A DNA stretch of 64,000 nucleotides from Cellvibrio sp. KY-YJ-3 (GCF_008806955.1 NZ_CP031727.1:2804001-2868000), one strand, 5' to 3'; shown: positions 28,018 to 37,942, numbered from the stretch's first letter. Program-made: numbers and translations. Notes: generated by a model not told the origin, from the letters alone.

Positions 28018-28836
28018 ATGCCAAAGCTTGCATTTTTTTCCTCAAGATTACTTATAAATTTGTTCGTTATATCGATCAAAATTTGCTTGCTAACTGGTTG
28101 CTTAAGCAATCATTCTGCACCTGTTGAAGATAAGTCACGTACCAATATCAAGCGCCCATTGGCACATGTTGTGATTCCCGGTGACACACTGTTTTCTATC
28201 GCATGGCGTTATGGCCTAAAATATGAAGCTCTCGCAAAGCACAATGGAATCAATGCTCCCTATCTAATTCGCCCATCTCAAGTCATTCGGTTAGACATTG
28301 CTGCCAAGGCGCAGAGCAACCAAGGCTCGCGCACCCAGGCTACTAACTCCAGGAAAATGTCACCTACTAAAAACACCCGGTTCGTTAGTGTCCCCAAGTC
28401 AACTAGTAAAATAAAACAAACAGTTGTGACTGCGTCCGATAAGCCAAATAGTCAGCTTTTAGGTGCACCACAGTGGCGTTGGCCCACTCAAGGTGCAATT
28501 TTGTCATCCTTTCAAAGTAACAGTGGTTTAAATAAGGGTATTGATATTGGTGGCAAATTGGGAGAGCCTGTGCTTGCAGCAGCTTCAGGAAAGGTTGTTT
28601 ATTCAGGAAGCGGGCTGCGCGGTTACGGCAAATTGCTCATTATCAAACACAATGAAACCTTCCTGAGCGCGTACGCACACAACAATGTTTTGCGAGTAAA
28701 AGAAGGTGATTTTGTTAAAGCTGGGCAAACAATTGCCGAAATGGGTTCTAGTGGTACCGATAGGGTAAAACTTCACTTTGAGATTCGCCGCGATGGAACG
28801 CCTGTTGATCCAATGAAGTTTTTACCGCGTCGTTAG
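28018..28836 (+). CDS. nlpD: NlpD-like LysM/M23 lipoprotein, amidase activator
   Basis: 272 residues from ATG 28018; an in-frame TTG lies 12 bases before it. A lipoprotein signal ends in LLTGC. A LysM domain follows (HVVIPGDTLFSIAWRYG to PSQVIRL), then a Ser/Thr/Lys-rich linker, then a LytM/M23 domain (about 160-272). The M23 zinc ligands are degenerate: NKGIDIG replaces HxxxD and KLHFE replaces HxHFE. In E. coli NlpD the same loss marks a non-catalytic activator of the amidase AmiC. It sits between pcm and rpoS as in most gammaproteobacteria. The 200 bases before it are AT-rich and gene-free. Confidence 0.93.
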   Translation: MPKLAFFSSRLLINLFVISIKICLLTGCLSNHSAPVEDKSRTNIKRPLAHVVIPGDTLFSIAWRYGLKYEALAKHNGINAPYLIRPSQVIRLDIAAKAQSNQGSRTQATNSRKMSPTKNTRFVSVPKSTSKIKQTVVTASDKPNSQLLGAPQWRWPTQGAILSSFQSNSGLNKGIDIGGKLGEPVLAAASGKVVYSGSGLRGYGKLLIIKHNETFLSAYAHNNVLRVKEGDFVKAGQTIAEMGSSGTDRVKLHFEIRRDGTPVDPMKFLPRR

Positions 28837-28982
28837 AAAAATGTCATGTTCATGAGTTAAAACGGGAATTCATGAATGACTCTTTATCGTGGAGAAATCC
28901 TTAAGAGTTACAGCTAGGGCGAGCTGGGTGATTCATAAATACAAGCCAGCCGGTTAAATAAAAATTGATTAAGGGGCTGAAA

Positions 28983-29984
28983 ATGACTTTACATAATAGT
29001 GATTCAACGACTTTAGATCGTGATGATACTTTCATAGCACAAGACATTGATATTGAAGATGCAGAGCTTTTGTTGGCGGAAGAAGATGATGTGCCCAAGC
29101 CTTCAATGTCCAGTGCTAGCGAACGAATTATTGATGACAAGTACAATAAAACCCTCGATGCCACCCAGATCTATTTAAATGAAATTGGATTCTCCCCTTT
29201 ACTCAGTGCAGAAGAAGAGGTTTATTTTGCCCGCAAAGCGCTTAAAGGCGATGTCGCTGCGCGTAAACGGATGATAGAAAGTAACCTTCGGTTAGTTGTT
29301 AAAATTTCCCGTCGTTATGTTAATCGTGGACTTGCCTTGCTGGATTTAATTGAGGAAGGCAATCTTGGGCTTATCCGTGCCGTAGAGAAGTTTGATCCAG
29401 AGCGTGGTTTCCGCTTTTCGACTTATGCTACCTGGTGGATTCGCCAAACTATTGAGCGTGCAATCATGAATCAGACGCGCACAATTCGTTTACCCATACA
29501 TGTTGTAAAAGAGTTAAATATTTATCTGCGCGCAGCGCGTGAGCTTTCTCAAAAGTTGGATCATGAGCCAACACCCGAGGAAATTGCCAATCTTCTGGAA
29601 AAGCCAGTGGCAGATGTCGAGCATATGCTAAGCCTTAATGAGCGGGTGACATCTATCGATGCCCCAATAGGGAATTCTTCTGATCGTGCAATTGTTGATA
29701 CTATTGCAGATACCCACGTCTCTGATCCTGCCGCATTGCTACAAGATAGTGATTTGACTACCAGCTTGGATCATTGGTTAGATGAGCTTACAGAGAAGCA
29801 GCGCGAGGTGTTAGCACGCCGTTTCGGATTAAGAGGGTACGAGGTAAGCACCCTTGAGGAAGTGGGTCACGAAATTGGCTTGACTCGCGAGCGCGTACGT
29901 CAAATTCAGGTTGAGGCGCTTAAACGTTTGCGCGACATAATGGAGAAGCAAGGACTAGATAGTACTGCGCTTTTTAGTGTGTAA
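28983..29984 (+). CDS. rpoS: RNA polymerase sigma factor RpoS (sigma-38)
   Basis: 333 residues from ATG 28983 behind AAGGGG. The stationary-phase and general-stress sigma factor. Region 1.2 starts at [19 protein letters not shown]; region 2 contains [17 protein letters not shown] and [17 protein letters not shown]; region 3 follows; the region 4 helix-turn-helix is [21 protein letters not shown]. The acidic N-terminal tail ([16 protein letters not shown]) is longer than in E. coli. It lies downstream of nlpD, where rpoS promoters usually sit within or after nlpD. Confidence 0.98.
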   Translation: MTLHNSDSTTLDRDDTFIAQDIDIEDAELLLAEEDDVPKPSMSSASERIIDDKYNKTLDATQIYLNEIGFSPLLSAEEEVYFARKALKGDVAARKRMIESNLRLVVKISRRYVNRGLALLDLIEEGNLGLIRAVEKFDPERGFRFSTYATWWIRQTIERAIMNQTRTIRLPIHVVKELNIYLRAARELSQKLDHEPTPEEIANLLEKPVADVEHMLSLNERVTSIDAPIGNSSDRAIVDTIADTHVSDPAALLQDSDLTTSLDHWLDELTEKQREVLARRFGLRGYEVSTLEEVGHEIGLTRERVRQIQVEALKRLRDIMEKQGLDSTALFSV

Positions 29985-30016
29985 ATTACTTCGATGAAGT
30001 GCTGTTTTATTTAAAA

Positions 30017-30055
30017 AAACAAAAAGCGGAACTGATAAGGTTCCGCTTTTTGTTT
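30017..30055. terminator. Bidirectional terminator between rpoS and glk
   Basis: 16-base arms (30017-30032 with 30040-30055), core AAAAAGCGGAAC/GTTCCGCTTTTT. A-rich on the left and T-rich on the right, so it can stop transcription from both converging genes. Confidence 0.9.
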
Positions 30056-30073
30056 ATGTGGTTCGTAATCTAT

Positions 30074-31072
30074 TTATTTCAGTGCGTCAGTATTATTGAT
30101 TAACCACGCTGCAGAACCAACCAAGGCGGCTTTATCATTAATAATTAGCTTTATGGATATGTCGCTAACGTAACCTGTCATTGGGCCTTTGTTTTTATAG
30201 CGCTCCAGAAAGTGCGATTCGGGCAGTAAGTCAACCAACTTTGGAGTAATGCCCCCGCCAATTACTACGCCGCCTTTGGCTCCCAGCGACAGCGCTTTAT
30301 CACCTGCGACTTCTCCTAGTACATCACAAAAAGTCAACACCGCTTCGCGGCAGAGTGGATCTTGATTGGCGATGCCTTTCGAGCTCACTTCAGCGGGGGT
30401 GTAGGGCATTGCATCGACCCCTTCGTTATGCGCAAGTGCTCTATATAGGGTAACAAGTCCGCCACCAGAAAGAATATTTTCAACTGATACGTGATTTTGC
30501 TCTTTCAGGAGGAAGGCTTTGATATCAAGCTCTTTCTCGTTTGTGGGGGCAAAACTGGCGTGACCACCTTCTGTTGGGATAATTCGCCAGTTATTTTGGT
30601 CTGGAACAAGCGCTGCCATGCCAAAACCTGTGCCCGGCCCCATAACAACAATTGGAGCATCAGTATTGGATTTATGGGAATCGTATAGCGTGACCAGCTC
30701 GTTTTCTTCAAGGAACGGCACTGCATAGGCGAGAGAGGCAAAGTCGTTGATGACGTGCAATGTTTTCATTCCCAATTGATCCCGCAAGCCATCAATAGAG
30801 AACTTCCAATTAAGGTTGGTCATGGATGCCTGGCCATTTTCGATAGGACCTGCAATTGCAAGGCACCCATAAGCGGGAATCTCAACGCCAAACTCACTGC
30901 AGCAAGCCTTGATCATTGTGGCCATATCTGGATAGTTGGCGCATTTGAGAGTGATTTGGCGTTCTGCCGTATAATTGGTCTTGCCATTGATGCGATTTTT
31001 TTCAGCATCAAACTCGACCAGACCGAAACGACCGTTAGTGCCTCCGATATCAGCAACCAGTAACAGGCTCAT
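30074..31072 (-). CDS. glk: Glucokinase
   Basis: 332 residues. Phosphorylates free glucose with ATP in the cytoplasm. The phosphate-binding start is LLLVADIGGTNGRFGLVEF (DIGGTNGR at 7-14); the middle has VVMGPGTGFGMAALVP and TEGGHASFAP; a C-terminal GGVVIGGGITPKL motif follows. It belongs to the bacterial Glk family rather than the ROK kinases. It is divergent from a GH3 glucosidase gene, with a LacI-type palindrome in the shared 332-base control region. This suggests that glucose released from oligosaccharides is used at once. Confidence 0.95.
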   Translation of the reverse strand: MSLLLVADIGGTNGRFGLVEFDAEKNRINGKTNYTAERQITLKCANYPDMATMIKACCSEFGVEIPAYGCLAIAGPIENGQASMTNLNWKFSIDGLRDQLGMKTLHVINDFASLAYAVPFLEENELVTLYDSHKSNTDAPIVVMGPGTGFGMAALVPDQNNWRIIPTEGGHASFAPTNEKELDIKAFLLKEQNHVSVENILSGGGLVTLYRALAHNEGVDAMPYTPAEVSSKGIANQDPLCREAVLTFCDVLGEVAGDKALSLGAKGGVVIGGGITPKLVDLLPESHFLERYKNKGPMTGYVSDISIKLIINDKAALVGSAAWLINNTDALK

Positions 31073-31328
31073 GCGACTCCTCAGCTTCTTTAATATTAAG
31101 AAGACTAGATTGTTATAGATGGTGTGTTAGAACTGTAATATTTCTTGAGCGCGGGAGAATAACATTAAACTTAATTTGCGGAAATTCACTTTTAAATTGT
31201 GAGTCGAAAATGGATGTTATCGCGTTTTATTGAGTGGTTTTTTAAGCATATACAGCCCTACTTACATTGCTCTTTACACTATAAATATTACTTAGGCTGT
31301 TGTTTTTGGCGTTATAACTGTTGTTTTG

Positions 31329-31357
31329 TTGACAGCGCTGTCATTAATGGGTAGCGT
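31329..31357 (+). promoter_or_regulatory. GH3 gene promoter with an overlapping LacI-type operator
   Basis: TGACAGCGCTGTCA at 31330-31343 is a perfect 14-bp palindrome with a central CG, the form bound by LacI/GalR-family sugar repressors. The consensus -35 box TTGACA (31329-31334) is part of it; the weak -10 TAGCGT (31352-31357) follows after 17 bases. Repressor binding would block the promoter. The regulator gene is not in the window. Confidence 0.65.
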
Positions 31358-31404
31358 TCTCATCGGTTTTTTATTACATATATGTTTTTCCGGAGGTTGT
31401 AGAA

Positions 31405-33864
31405 GTGCAGTGGCCAAGTATCACTAGCAAGGTAAAAAAAGATCCTGTTCTCGAAGCAAAAATTGATCACATTCTTGGTGATTTGAGTTTGGAAGAGAAA
31501 ATAGGGCAAATGATCCAGCCGGAAATCAGGCATTTAACTCCTCAAGATGTGAGGGATTTTCATATCGGCTCAGTGTTGAATGGCGGCGGTTCGGTTCCCA
31601 ATGGTAATCGCTATTCAAAAGCTGCAGATTGGCTGGCTATTGCTGACGCCTATTATCAGGCATCTATGGATGATAGTGATGGCTATATGGCTATTCCTAT
31701 CATGTGGGGAACGGATGCGGTACATGGTGTTGGAAACATTGTTGGAGCAACACTATTTCCTCACAATATTGCATTAGGTGCGACCAGAAATACGGAATTA
31801 ATTAAAGAGATTGGCAATATTACCGCGACAGAAATCGCAGTAACCGGATTGGATTGGGATTTTTCCCCAACAGTGGCTGTCGCCCGTGATGATCGCTGGG
31901 GGCGTACTTATGAATCTTATTCGGAGCATCCGGAGCTGGTTCGTGATTATGCCGGAGTGATGGTTGAGGGGCTTCAAGGTGAAGCGAGCAGTCAGGGTTT
32001 TTTGTCTGCCTATAAAGTCATATCTACAGCCAAGCATTTTATCGCTGATGGAGGGACTCATAATGGAATAGATCGGGGCGATTGCCTGGCTGATGAGGAA
32101 ACCCTGTTTCGGGTTCATGCTGCAGGTTACTACAGCGCTATAGAGGCTGGTGTTCAATCAGTGATGGCTTCCTTTAATAGTTGGCACGGCGTGCATATGC
32201 ACGGTCATCAATATTTGTTGACGCGGGTGTTGAAAGAGCAGATGGGGTTTGATGGGCTTGTGGTTGGTGATTGGAACGGCCACGGATTTGTCGCCGGTGC
32301 GACAGTTTTAAATTGCCCGCAGGCAGTAAACGCTGGATTGGATATCTTTATGGTGCCAGATCCTGAGTGGAAGCAGCTTTATAAAAATACACTCGAGCAA
32401 GTCAAAACGGGCGTTATTCCATTGTCCCGTATTGATGATGCTGTGCGACGCATTCTGCGAGTGAAATTGCGTGCAGATCTTTGGCAGAAAGGGCTTCCAT
32501 CCAAGCGCCCTTTGGCTGGTAAGGATGAATTACTCGGCGCCCCCGAACATCGTGCTGTAGCACGTCAGGCTGTCCGTGAGTCCCTGGTATTACTAAAGAA
32601 TAAAAATAATATTTTACCGCTTTCCCCCCGCTTAAATGTGCTGGTTGCAGGTGATGGTGCGGATAACATCAGCAAACAAACGGGCGGTTGGTCCGTGAAC
32701 TGGCAGGGCACCGGCAATACTATGGCTGATTTCCCCGGGGCTACTACGATCTGGATGGGCATCGACGCCGCAGTTTCTGCCGCAGGCGGTAAAGCAATAT
32801 TGAGTGTGGATGGTGCTTATGATCAGAAGCCTGATGTTGCAATTATTGTTTTTGGTGAAGACCCCTATGCAGAAATGCAGGGCGATATTCAACACCAATT
32901 ATTAAAGGCTGGTGATACGCGCGATCTTGAATTACTTAAAAGGTTGCAGTCGCAAGGTATTCCCGTCGTATCCTTATTTGTTACCGGTCGTCCTATGTGG
33001 ATTAACCGGGAGTTAAACCTCTCTGATGCATTTATGGTTGTTTGGCAGCCGGGAACTGAGGGAGCTGGTGTAGCCGATGTTATTTTCACTGGTATTAACG
33101 GTGAGCTGAATCATCCAGTGAAAGGGAGATTATCATTTTCGTGGCCCAAGCGTCCTGACCAGGGGCCACTCAACTGGGGTGATGAAAATTATGAACCATT
33201 GTTTGTTTATGGTTTCGGCTTGGCTTACGGCGAGCTGGATTTGTTAAAGGATAATTTGCCCGAGGAGGGCATTGCTCTTGAGGAAAGTTCCAATGTATTG
33301 GAGCTGTTTAACCGGCGCCCTCTGGGTGCTTACCAAGTAATGCTTGAAGGGAAAAATAATGACCGTGTGCTTTTAAACGGGAATATTGCTAGTGTTTCAA
33401 CGCTCAGTGTTAGTTGTGTTGATCGCGATGTACAAGAAGACGCGCGCAGGGTTATTTGGAATGGGGAAGGTGAGGGCTTGGTTGCAATTTCTAACCAAAA
33501 TCGCCAGGTGTTGAGTAGTTATTACGAGTCTAACTCATCGTTGCTGTTTGATGTGAAAGTCGATTCGGCTCCTGAAGATCAAGCATGGGTTCGGATTGGT
33601 TGTGGCCCATCCTGTTATTCTCAGGTTGAAATAACGAGGGAGTTGCGTGAAATTGCTGGTGGAGGTTGGAAAACGCTATCGGTTGATTTGATTTGTTACC
33701 CTGATGCAGGTACAGATTTTGGGTTAAAAAGAACGCCTGAAGAGTTGTTCGCACTTATTCTTGAACCTTTTGCATTGGTCGCCAATGGTGCTCTCGACTT
33801 GACTTTTTCCCATGTGAGAATAGAAAAGTCACGTGCACAAGGTGGTTGTGTTCGTTTAGTATAG
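31405..33864 (+). CDS. Glycoside hydrolase family 3 beta-glucosidase/exo-glucanase, apparently cytoplasmic
   Basis: 819 residues from GTG 31405, with GGAGG eight bases before it. There is no other start codon before the in-frame stop upstream, so the absence of a signal peptide is real. The N-terminal GH3 barrel has LSLEEKIGQMIQPE, the substrate loop KHFIADGG and the nucleophile Asp289 in GLVVGDWNGHG. The alpha/beta sandwich carries RESLVLLKNKNNILPL. Residues about 640-819 resemble the C-terminal domain of ExoP-type exo-1,3/1,4-beta-glucanases. It likely cleaves glucose from imported cello- or laminari-oligosaccharides, feeding the divergent glucokinase. Confidence 0.9.
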   Translation: MQWPSITSKVKKDPVLEAKIDHILGDLSLEEKIGQMIQPEIRHLTPQDVRDFHIGSVLNGGGSVPNGNRYSKAADWLAIADAYYQASMDDSDGYMAIPIMWGTDAVHGVGNIVGATLFPHNIALGATRNTELIKEIGNITATEIAVTGLDWDFSPTVAVARDDRWGRTYESYSEHPELVRDYAGVMVEGLQGEASSQGFLSAYKVISTAKHFIADGGTHNGIDRGDCLADEETLFRVHAAGYYSAIEAGVQSVMASFNSWHGVHMHGHQYLLTRVLKEQMGFDGLVVGDWNGHGFVAGATVLNCPQAVNAGLDIFMVPDPEWKQLYKNTLEQVKTGVIPLSRIDDAVRRILRVKLRADLWQKGLPSKRPLAGKDELLGAPEHRAVARQAVRESLVLLKNKNNILPLSPRLNVLVAGDGADNISKQTGGWSVNWQGTGNTMADFPGATTIWMGIDAAVSAAGGKAILSVDGAYDQKPDVAIIVFGEDPYAEMQGDIQHQLLKAGDTRDLELLKRLQSQGIPVVSLFVTGRPMWINRELNLSDAFMVVWQPGTEGAGVADVIFTGINGELNHPVKGRLSFSWPKRPDQGPLNWGDENYEPLFVYGFGLAYGELDLLKDNLPEEGIALEESSNVLELFNRRPLGAYQVMLEGKNNDRVLLNGNIASVSTLSVSCVDRDVQEDARRVIWNGEGEGLVAISNQNRQVLSSYYESNSSLLFDVKVDSAPEDQAWVRIGCGPSCYSQVEITRELREIAGGGWKTLSVDLICYPDAGTDFGLKRTPEELFALILEPFALVANGALDLTFSHVRIEKSRAQGGCVRLV

Positions 33865-33882
33865 GTTTGTAGTATCGCCTCT

Positions 33883-33914
33883 AAAAGCCGCGCATTTTTG
33901 CGCGGCTTTTTTTT
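33883..33914 (+). terminator. Rho-independent terminator of the GH3 gene
   Basis: 12-bp stem AAAAGCCGCGCA / TGCGCGGCTTTT with a four-base T loop, followed by a long T run. Confidence 0.93.
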
Positions 33915-34172
33915 GTAAAAATAAAGTGCTTGGTGAAAAAAATCATTCGTGCTTTGACTGTGTGCGTGCCTTAAAAACGTGGTGCATTATTTTGTTCCAT
34001 ATGGGGGCGTCAATTTTTGGTTTTTTGCTTGGAAATGGCGCCACTTAAAATTACTCGTCACCATTAAAGTGCGCGATAAAAAAGTAATTTCACGGGTAGT
34101 AATTTTTTTAAAGTTTCATATCTCTTTGATTAATAGCAATTTATTGATGCCATTCCATCTTTTTTCGGCTGT

Positions 34173-34188
34173 TGGCACAAGACTTGCG
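34173..34188 (+). promoter_or_regulatory. Sigma-54 (RpoN) promoter of the porin gene
   Basis: TGGCAC-AAGAC-TTGC matches the sigma-54 consensus TGGCAC-N5-TTGC in every position. The GG (34174-34175) and GC (34186-34187) pairs have the required 12-base spacing. The expected start near 34199 leaves a leader of about 140 bases before the porin ATG. The activator is unknown. Confidence 0.75.
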
Positions 34189-34337
34189 CTAGTGGATATC
34201 AGTCAACATTCCTGTTGGTGCATCAGGGTTTCACTGGAAACTTTTTAGTGCACAGCAATGTGTAAGTTGCATTGCTAATTTGCTAGGAATGCTACTCATG
34301 GCTAACACACATCTACTATGTCTTTGGAGAAGGCTCT

Positions 34338-35555
34338 ATGAAAAAAAATACACTTCATCTTTTGGTTACTGCGGTAAGTTCGTTGGTTTGCGGTGTTCCA
34401 AGTGTTTCGGCAAAAACATTTACAGAGTCAATGCAACAAGGCAGTGTAGTAAAAGTAAATTTTCGCACCCGCTTTGAGGATGTTAGTGAAGATGGGCTGA
34501 AAGATTCCGATGCGTTAACTACTCGCTCTCGTCTCTCTTATCAGTCTGGTGCATGGAATGGTTTCGGATTTTCTGCCGAATTTGATGATGTTACCGAGCT
34601 TACTAATGATGTTGATTATCGTACTGCTCCATCGGGTGATGCGAATAATCCGGGCACTGCAATTATTGCTGATCCAGAAGGGACAGAAGTGAATCAAGGA
34701 TTTATCTCATACACCAATTTTAACAATCAAGTTAAGTATGGTCGTCAGCGCTTGATTTTAGATAATGCCCGTTTTGTCGGTAACGTGGGATGGCGCCAGA
34801 ACGAGCAAACTTATGACGGTGTATCTTGGACAAATAAAACTATTCGTTATACGAATTTCACCTACGCCTATATCAAAAATGTGAATCGTGTATTCGGTGA
34901 GGATAATCTCCTTCAGGGCGATCACAATCACAACAGTCATGTGCTTAATCTGAGCTACACCGGCTTTGATGCGGGTAAATTAATTGCTTACGCATATTTG
35001 TTGGATGTGGAAAACCCAATTGCTGCAAAAGGTGCAAGTAGTGATACCTTTGGTTTGCGTTGGCAAAGTGCTACTCATGGTATGTTTCAATATAATCTAG
35101 AGTATGCAAAGCAATCTGATGCTGGTGCTCTTGGGCTATTCGATGCTGAATATTTACTTGCAGAGGGGACCTTGAGTGTATCTCGTTTTGCATTTACGGG
35201 AGGCTATGAATTATTGGGTTCCGATGATGGCTCGTACGGTTTCGCAACTCCCTTGGCAACCCTGCATGCATTTCAGGGGTGGGCAGATAAATTTCTTGCA
35301 ACTCCTGCTGCAGGCTTGGAAGATAAATATTTGAAAGTTGGATTTACCGCAGTTGGGACACAATTTTTACTGGGGTATCACAAATTTGATTCAGATACCG
35401 GCAGTCTGGATTATGGTGATGAAATTGATTTCAGTGTTAGTAAAAAAATTGGTTCAGTAGTTTGGACTGCAAAATATGCAGACTTTGCCATGGGTGATGT
35501 CGCTGCCTACAAGGACACTACAAAGTTTTGGCTAATGGCTGATTGGAATTTTTAA
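34338..35555 (+). CDS. Outer-membrane porin of the alginate-export (AlgE-like) type
   Basis: 405 residues. A cleavable signal peptide of about 28 residues (MKKNTLHLLVTAVSSLVCGV, ending VSA) precedes a beta-barrel with alternating strands and a terminal aromatic residue (LMADWNF), as expected for an outer-membrane protein. The central stretch GRQRLILDNARFVGNVGWRQ and the following NEQTYDG are typical of alginate-export and related porins. It probably lets a sugar, acid or oligosaccharide cross the outer membrane; the substrate is not known. It follows the GH3 gene but has its own sigma-54-type promoter and its own terminator. Binding site GGAGAAGG before the ATG. Confidence 0.85.
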   Translation: MKKNTLHLLVTAVSSLVCGVPSVSAKTFTESMQQGSVVKVNFRTRFEDVSEDGLKDSDALTTRSRLSYQSGAWNGFGFSAEFDDVTELTNDVDYRTAPSGDANNPGTAIIADPEGTEVNQGFISYTNFNNQVKYGRQRLILDNARFVGNVGWRQNEQTYDGVSWTNKTIRYTNFTYAYIKNVNRVFGEDNLLQGDHNHNSHVLNLSYTGFDAGKLIAYAYLLDVENPIAAKGASSDTFGLRWQSATHGMFQYNLEYAKQSDAGALGLFDAEYLLAEGTLSVSRFAFTGGYELLGSDDGSYGFATPLATLHAFQGWADKFLATPAAGLEDKYLKVGFTAVGTQFLLGYHKFDSDTGSLDYGDEIDFSVSKKIGSVVWTAKYADFAMGDVAAYKDTTKFWLMADWNF

Positions 35556-35580
35556 TTTCACAGTGCAAATATCACCCAAT

Positions 35581-35609
35581 AAAAAAGCCTGCTTTGTGCA
35601 GGTTTTTTT
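35581..35609. terminator. Bidirectional terminator between porin and gltA
   Basis: 12-base arms AAAAAAGCCTGC / GCAGGTTTTTTT (one G-T pair) with a five-base loop. The A run on one side and T run on the other let it serve both converging genes. Confidence 0.88.
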
Positions 35610-35670
35610 ATTGGATTTGTAGAATACAAAGAGCCGCATAGAGCGGCCCTTTGCATTTACAGCATAGCAA

Positions 35671-36951
35671 TTACTTGGTTGGGTAATCGCGCTTTGGACT
35701 GCCGGTATATTGTTGGCGTGGACGACCAATTTTATATGGCCCGCTTACCATTTCATTCCAGTGGGAGTACCAGCCTACTGCACGTCCCAGTGCAAAAATC
35801 ACGGTGAACATTTCGGTTGGTATACCGATTGCCTTCATGATGATGCCTGAGTAGAAATCAACGTTGGGATAGAGTTTCTTGGAGATAAAGTAGGGGTCTT
35901 CCAATGCAATCTGCTCAAGGCGCTTGGCGATCGCTAGCAATGGGTCATTTTCCAATCCCAGCTCGGCCAGCACTTCATCGCAAGTTTGTTTCATTACTTT
36001 GGCGCGTGGGTCAAAGTTTTTGTAAACGCGATGGCCGAAACCCATCAGCCGGAAGCCGGAGGTTTTATCTTTGGCGCGTGCAACGCAGGCTTCAATATTG
36101 TCTACAGTGCCGATCTCTTCCAGCATCTCCAAAACGGCTTCGTTGGCGCCGCCATGAGCGGGTCCCCACAGCGTTGAAATACCTGCAGCTATGGCTGCGA
36201 ACGGGTTTGTGCCAGAGGAGCCTGAGAGGCGCACAGTAGAGGTCGATGCATTTTGCTCATGGTCAGCATGTAATATAAAAATACGATCCATAGCTTTTGC
36301 AATAGTCTTACTTACATTCGGAGTTTTGCCTGCAGTGCCGAATGTCATGTTCAAGTAATTTTCGGCGTAGCTCAAGCTGTCATCCGGAGCAATAAACTCT
36401 TCACCCTTGCGGTGCTTGTAAACCATTGCGGAAAGGGTTGGCATTTGGCCAATCAGTCGGTAAGCGGTCAGCTTGCGGCTTTCAGCATCGGTAATGTTGA
36501 TTTCATCGTTGTAGACCGCAGCCAGCGCAGCAACAGCACTGCACAAAATCGCCATGGGATGTGATTCGCGCTTAAAGCTTTTGATGATATTTGCTACAGA
36601 CTCATCTACTGCTGAGTGTTTTTTGATTTGGGCGGTAAATTCTTCTTTTTGATTCGGGGTTGGCAGTTCGCCGTTCAGTAAGAGGTAGCAGGTTTCAAGA
36701 TAATCAGAGGATACAGCGAGTTGTTCGATTGGGTAGCCGCGGTGAAGGAGCACGCCTTCATCACCATCAATAAATGTAATACTGGATTCGCATGAGGCGG
36801 TGGACATAAAGCCCGGGTCGAATGTGAAGAAGCCATTTTTGGTGATGCTGGTAACGTCAATAACGTCTGGTCCGATAGTACTGGCGTAGATGGGTAACTC
36901 AATCGTTTTATCAATGCCATCAATCGTGAGTTGTGCTTTCTTGTCAGTCAT
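35671..36951 (-). CDS. gltA: Citrate synthase
   Basis: 426 residues. Condenses acetyl-CoA and oxaloacetate, entering the TCA cycle. Motifs: [20 protein letters not shown] (type II, hexameric form), the catalytic His in [15 protein letters not shown], the [13 protein letters not shown] region and [15 protein letters not shown] with the second His. The C-terminal Asp region lies in VDFYSGI. It is divergent from sdhCDAB, as in E. coli and Pseudomonas, with 616 bases between the starts. Confidence 0.98.
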   Translation of the reverse strand: MTDKKAQLTIDGIDKTIELPIYASTIGPDVIDVTSITKNGFFTFDPGFMSTASCESSITFIDGDEGVLLHRGYPIEQLAVSSDYLETCYLLLNGELPTPNQKEEFTAQIKKHSAVDESVANIIKSFKRESHPMAILCSAVAALAAVYNDEINITDAESRKLTAYRLIGQMPTLSAMVYKHRKGEEFIAPDDSLSYAENYLNMTFGTAGKTPNVSKTIAKAMDRIFILHADHEQNASTSTVRLSGSSGTNPFAAIAAGISTLWGPAHGGANEAVLEMLEEIGTVDNIEACVARAKDKTSGFRLMGFGHRVYKNFDPRAKVMKQTCDEVLAELGLENDPLLAIAKRLEQIALEDPYFISKKLYPNVDFYSGIIMKAIGIPTEMFTVIFALGRAVGWYSHWNEMVSGPYKIGRPRQQYTGSPKRDYPTK

Positions 36952-37567
36952 TACTGACTCCTGTGCTTACTGATTTGGACTAAAGGCTTGAGTGAAGCAT
37001 GTTTCGCTTTACTCAACGAATAAAAACCGTAGGTGGCTTTGCTTTCTATATAGCTCTGCTTTTAACAGCTTTTTAGGCCGGCTACTTTTTATGGACTGGT
37101 CAGCTGCATCTATTGTGAGCTGATGGTGCCGATTGCGAGCGGCATTATAGATGACTTAATTGTTAAGGCGAAAGTTTTTGGTGCGGCTCGGCGGTAAATT
37201 TAGCTTCTTTTTTGGGGTTAGCTGATGTTGTACATCTTTGTCTGGTGATTCTTCGTATGGCACTTGCGGGTGGGTTGCATTGTTATGATGCATTAATCAT
37301 TTTAATGCTTTAAATGCGTGCGTTTTTTGAAAAATTATCTAGATAAATCATGGTGTTGTGTAAAAATTCCGTTAAAAGATTATCCGCTTTGTGAATGCTG
37401 TATTTGAGGGGCTTAATCGGTGGCTTTTTGTTTGTGTTTCCAGAGGTCAATCTCTATAATGCTGCGCGACTTGCAGGGCGCACTGCACTTTTTTATCTCT
37501 TAATAGATACAAGGTGCGATGCTTACTCTTAAACCTGCCCGCGATGGGCAATAAGGTGATCTAGACC
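36952..37567. other. Divergent control region gltA-sdhC, 616 bases
   Basis: No gene is seen here. It must hold the promoters of gltA (minus) and of the sdh operon (plus). Apart from the box listed separately at 37432-37460, no clear CRP, Fur or other operator was recognised by eye. Confidence 0.6.
37432..37460 (+). promoter_or_regulatory. Candidate sdhCDAB promoter
   Basis: TTGTGT (37432-37437) and a perfect TATAAT (37455-37460), 17 bases apart, about 107 bases before the sdhC start. Confidence 0.5.
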
Positions 37568-37942
37568 GTGAAAAAGAAAAGACCTGTCAACCTACATATT
37601 ACATTTGCTGCACTTCCTATCACTGCTTACGTTTCTATTCTTCATCGCGTCTCTGGCGTTTTCCTTTTTGCGGGTATTGCACTCCTGTTATGGATGCTCG
37701 ACTCAAGTACTGGCTCACAAGAAGGTTTTAACGCAGTAGCGGCACTCACTTCCAATCCTGTATTTAAAGCGATTTTATGGCTTGTTTTGGCTGGATTGGC
37801 TTATCACATGGTGCTTGGAATTCGCCATTTGATTATGGACTTTGGTGTGGGCGAGTCGCTCAAAGGCGGCAAGCTAGGGGCTAAAATTGCGCTGGCTATT
37901 GCCATCGTGTTGATCGTATTGGTGGGGGTATGGGTATGGTAA
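37568..37942 (+). CDS. sdhC: Succinate dehydrogenase cytochrome b556 subunit
   Basis: 124 residues from a GTG start with AAGGTG upstream. One of two membrane anchors of complex II; together with SdhD it binds haem b and ubiquinone. It begins KKRPVNLHITFAALPITAYVSILHRVSG, whose ILHRVSG (Ser/Arg) motif lies at the quinone site. Three membrane helices follow, the second ending in the haem ligand region LAYHMVLGIRHLIMDFG. First gene of sdhCDAB; its end overlaps sdhD. Confidence 0.95.
   Translation: MKKKRPVNLHITFAALPITAYVSILHRVSGVFLFAGIALLLWMLDSSTGSQEGFNAVAALTSNPVFKAILWLVLAGLAYHMVLGIRHLIMDFGVGESLKGGKLGAKIALAIAIVLIVLVGVWVW

Noticed and set aside
37255-37285. TGGCAC followed by TTGC before sdhC as a sigma-54 promoter
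   Set aside because: The GG to GC distance is wrong for sigma-54.
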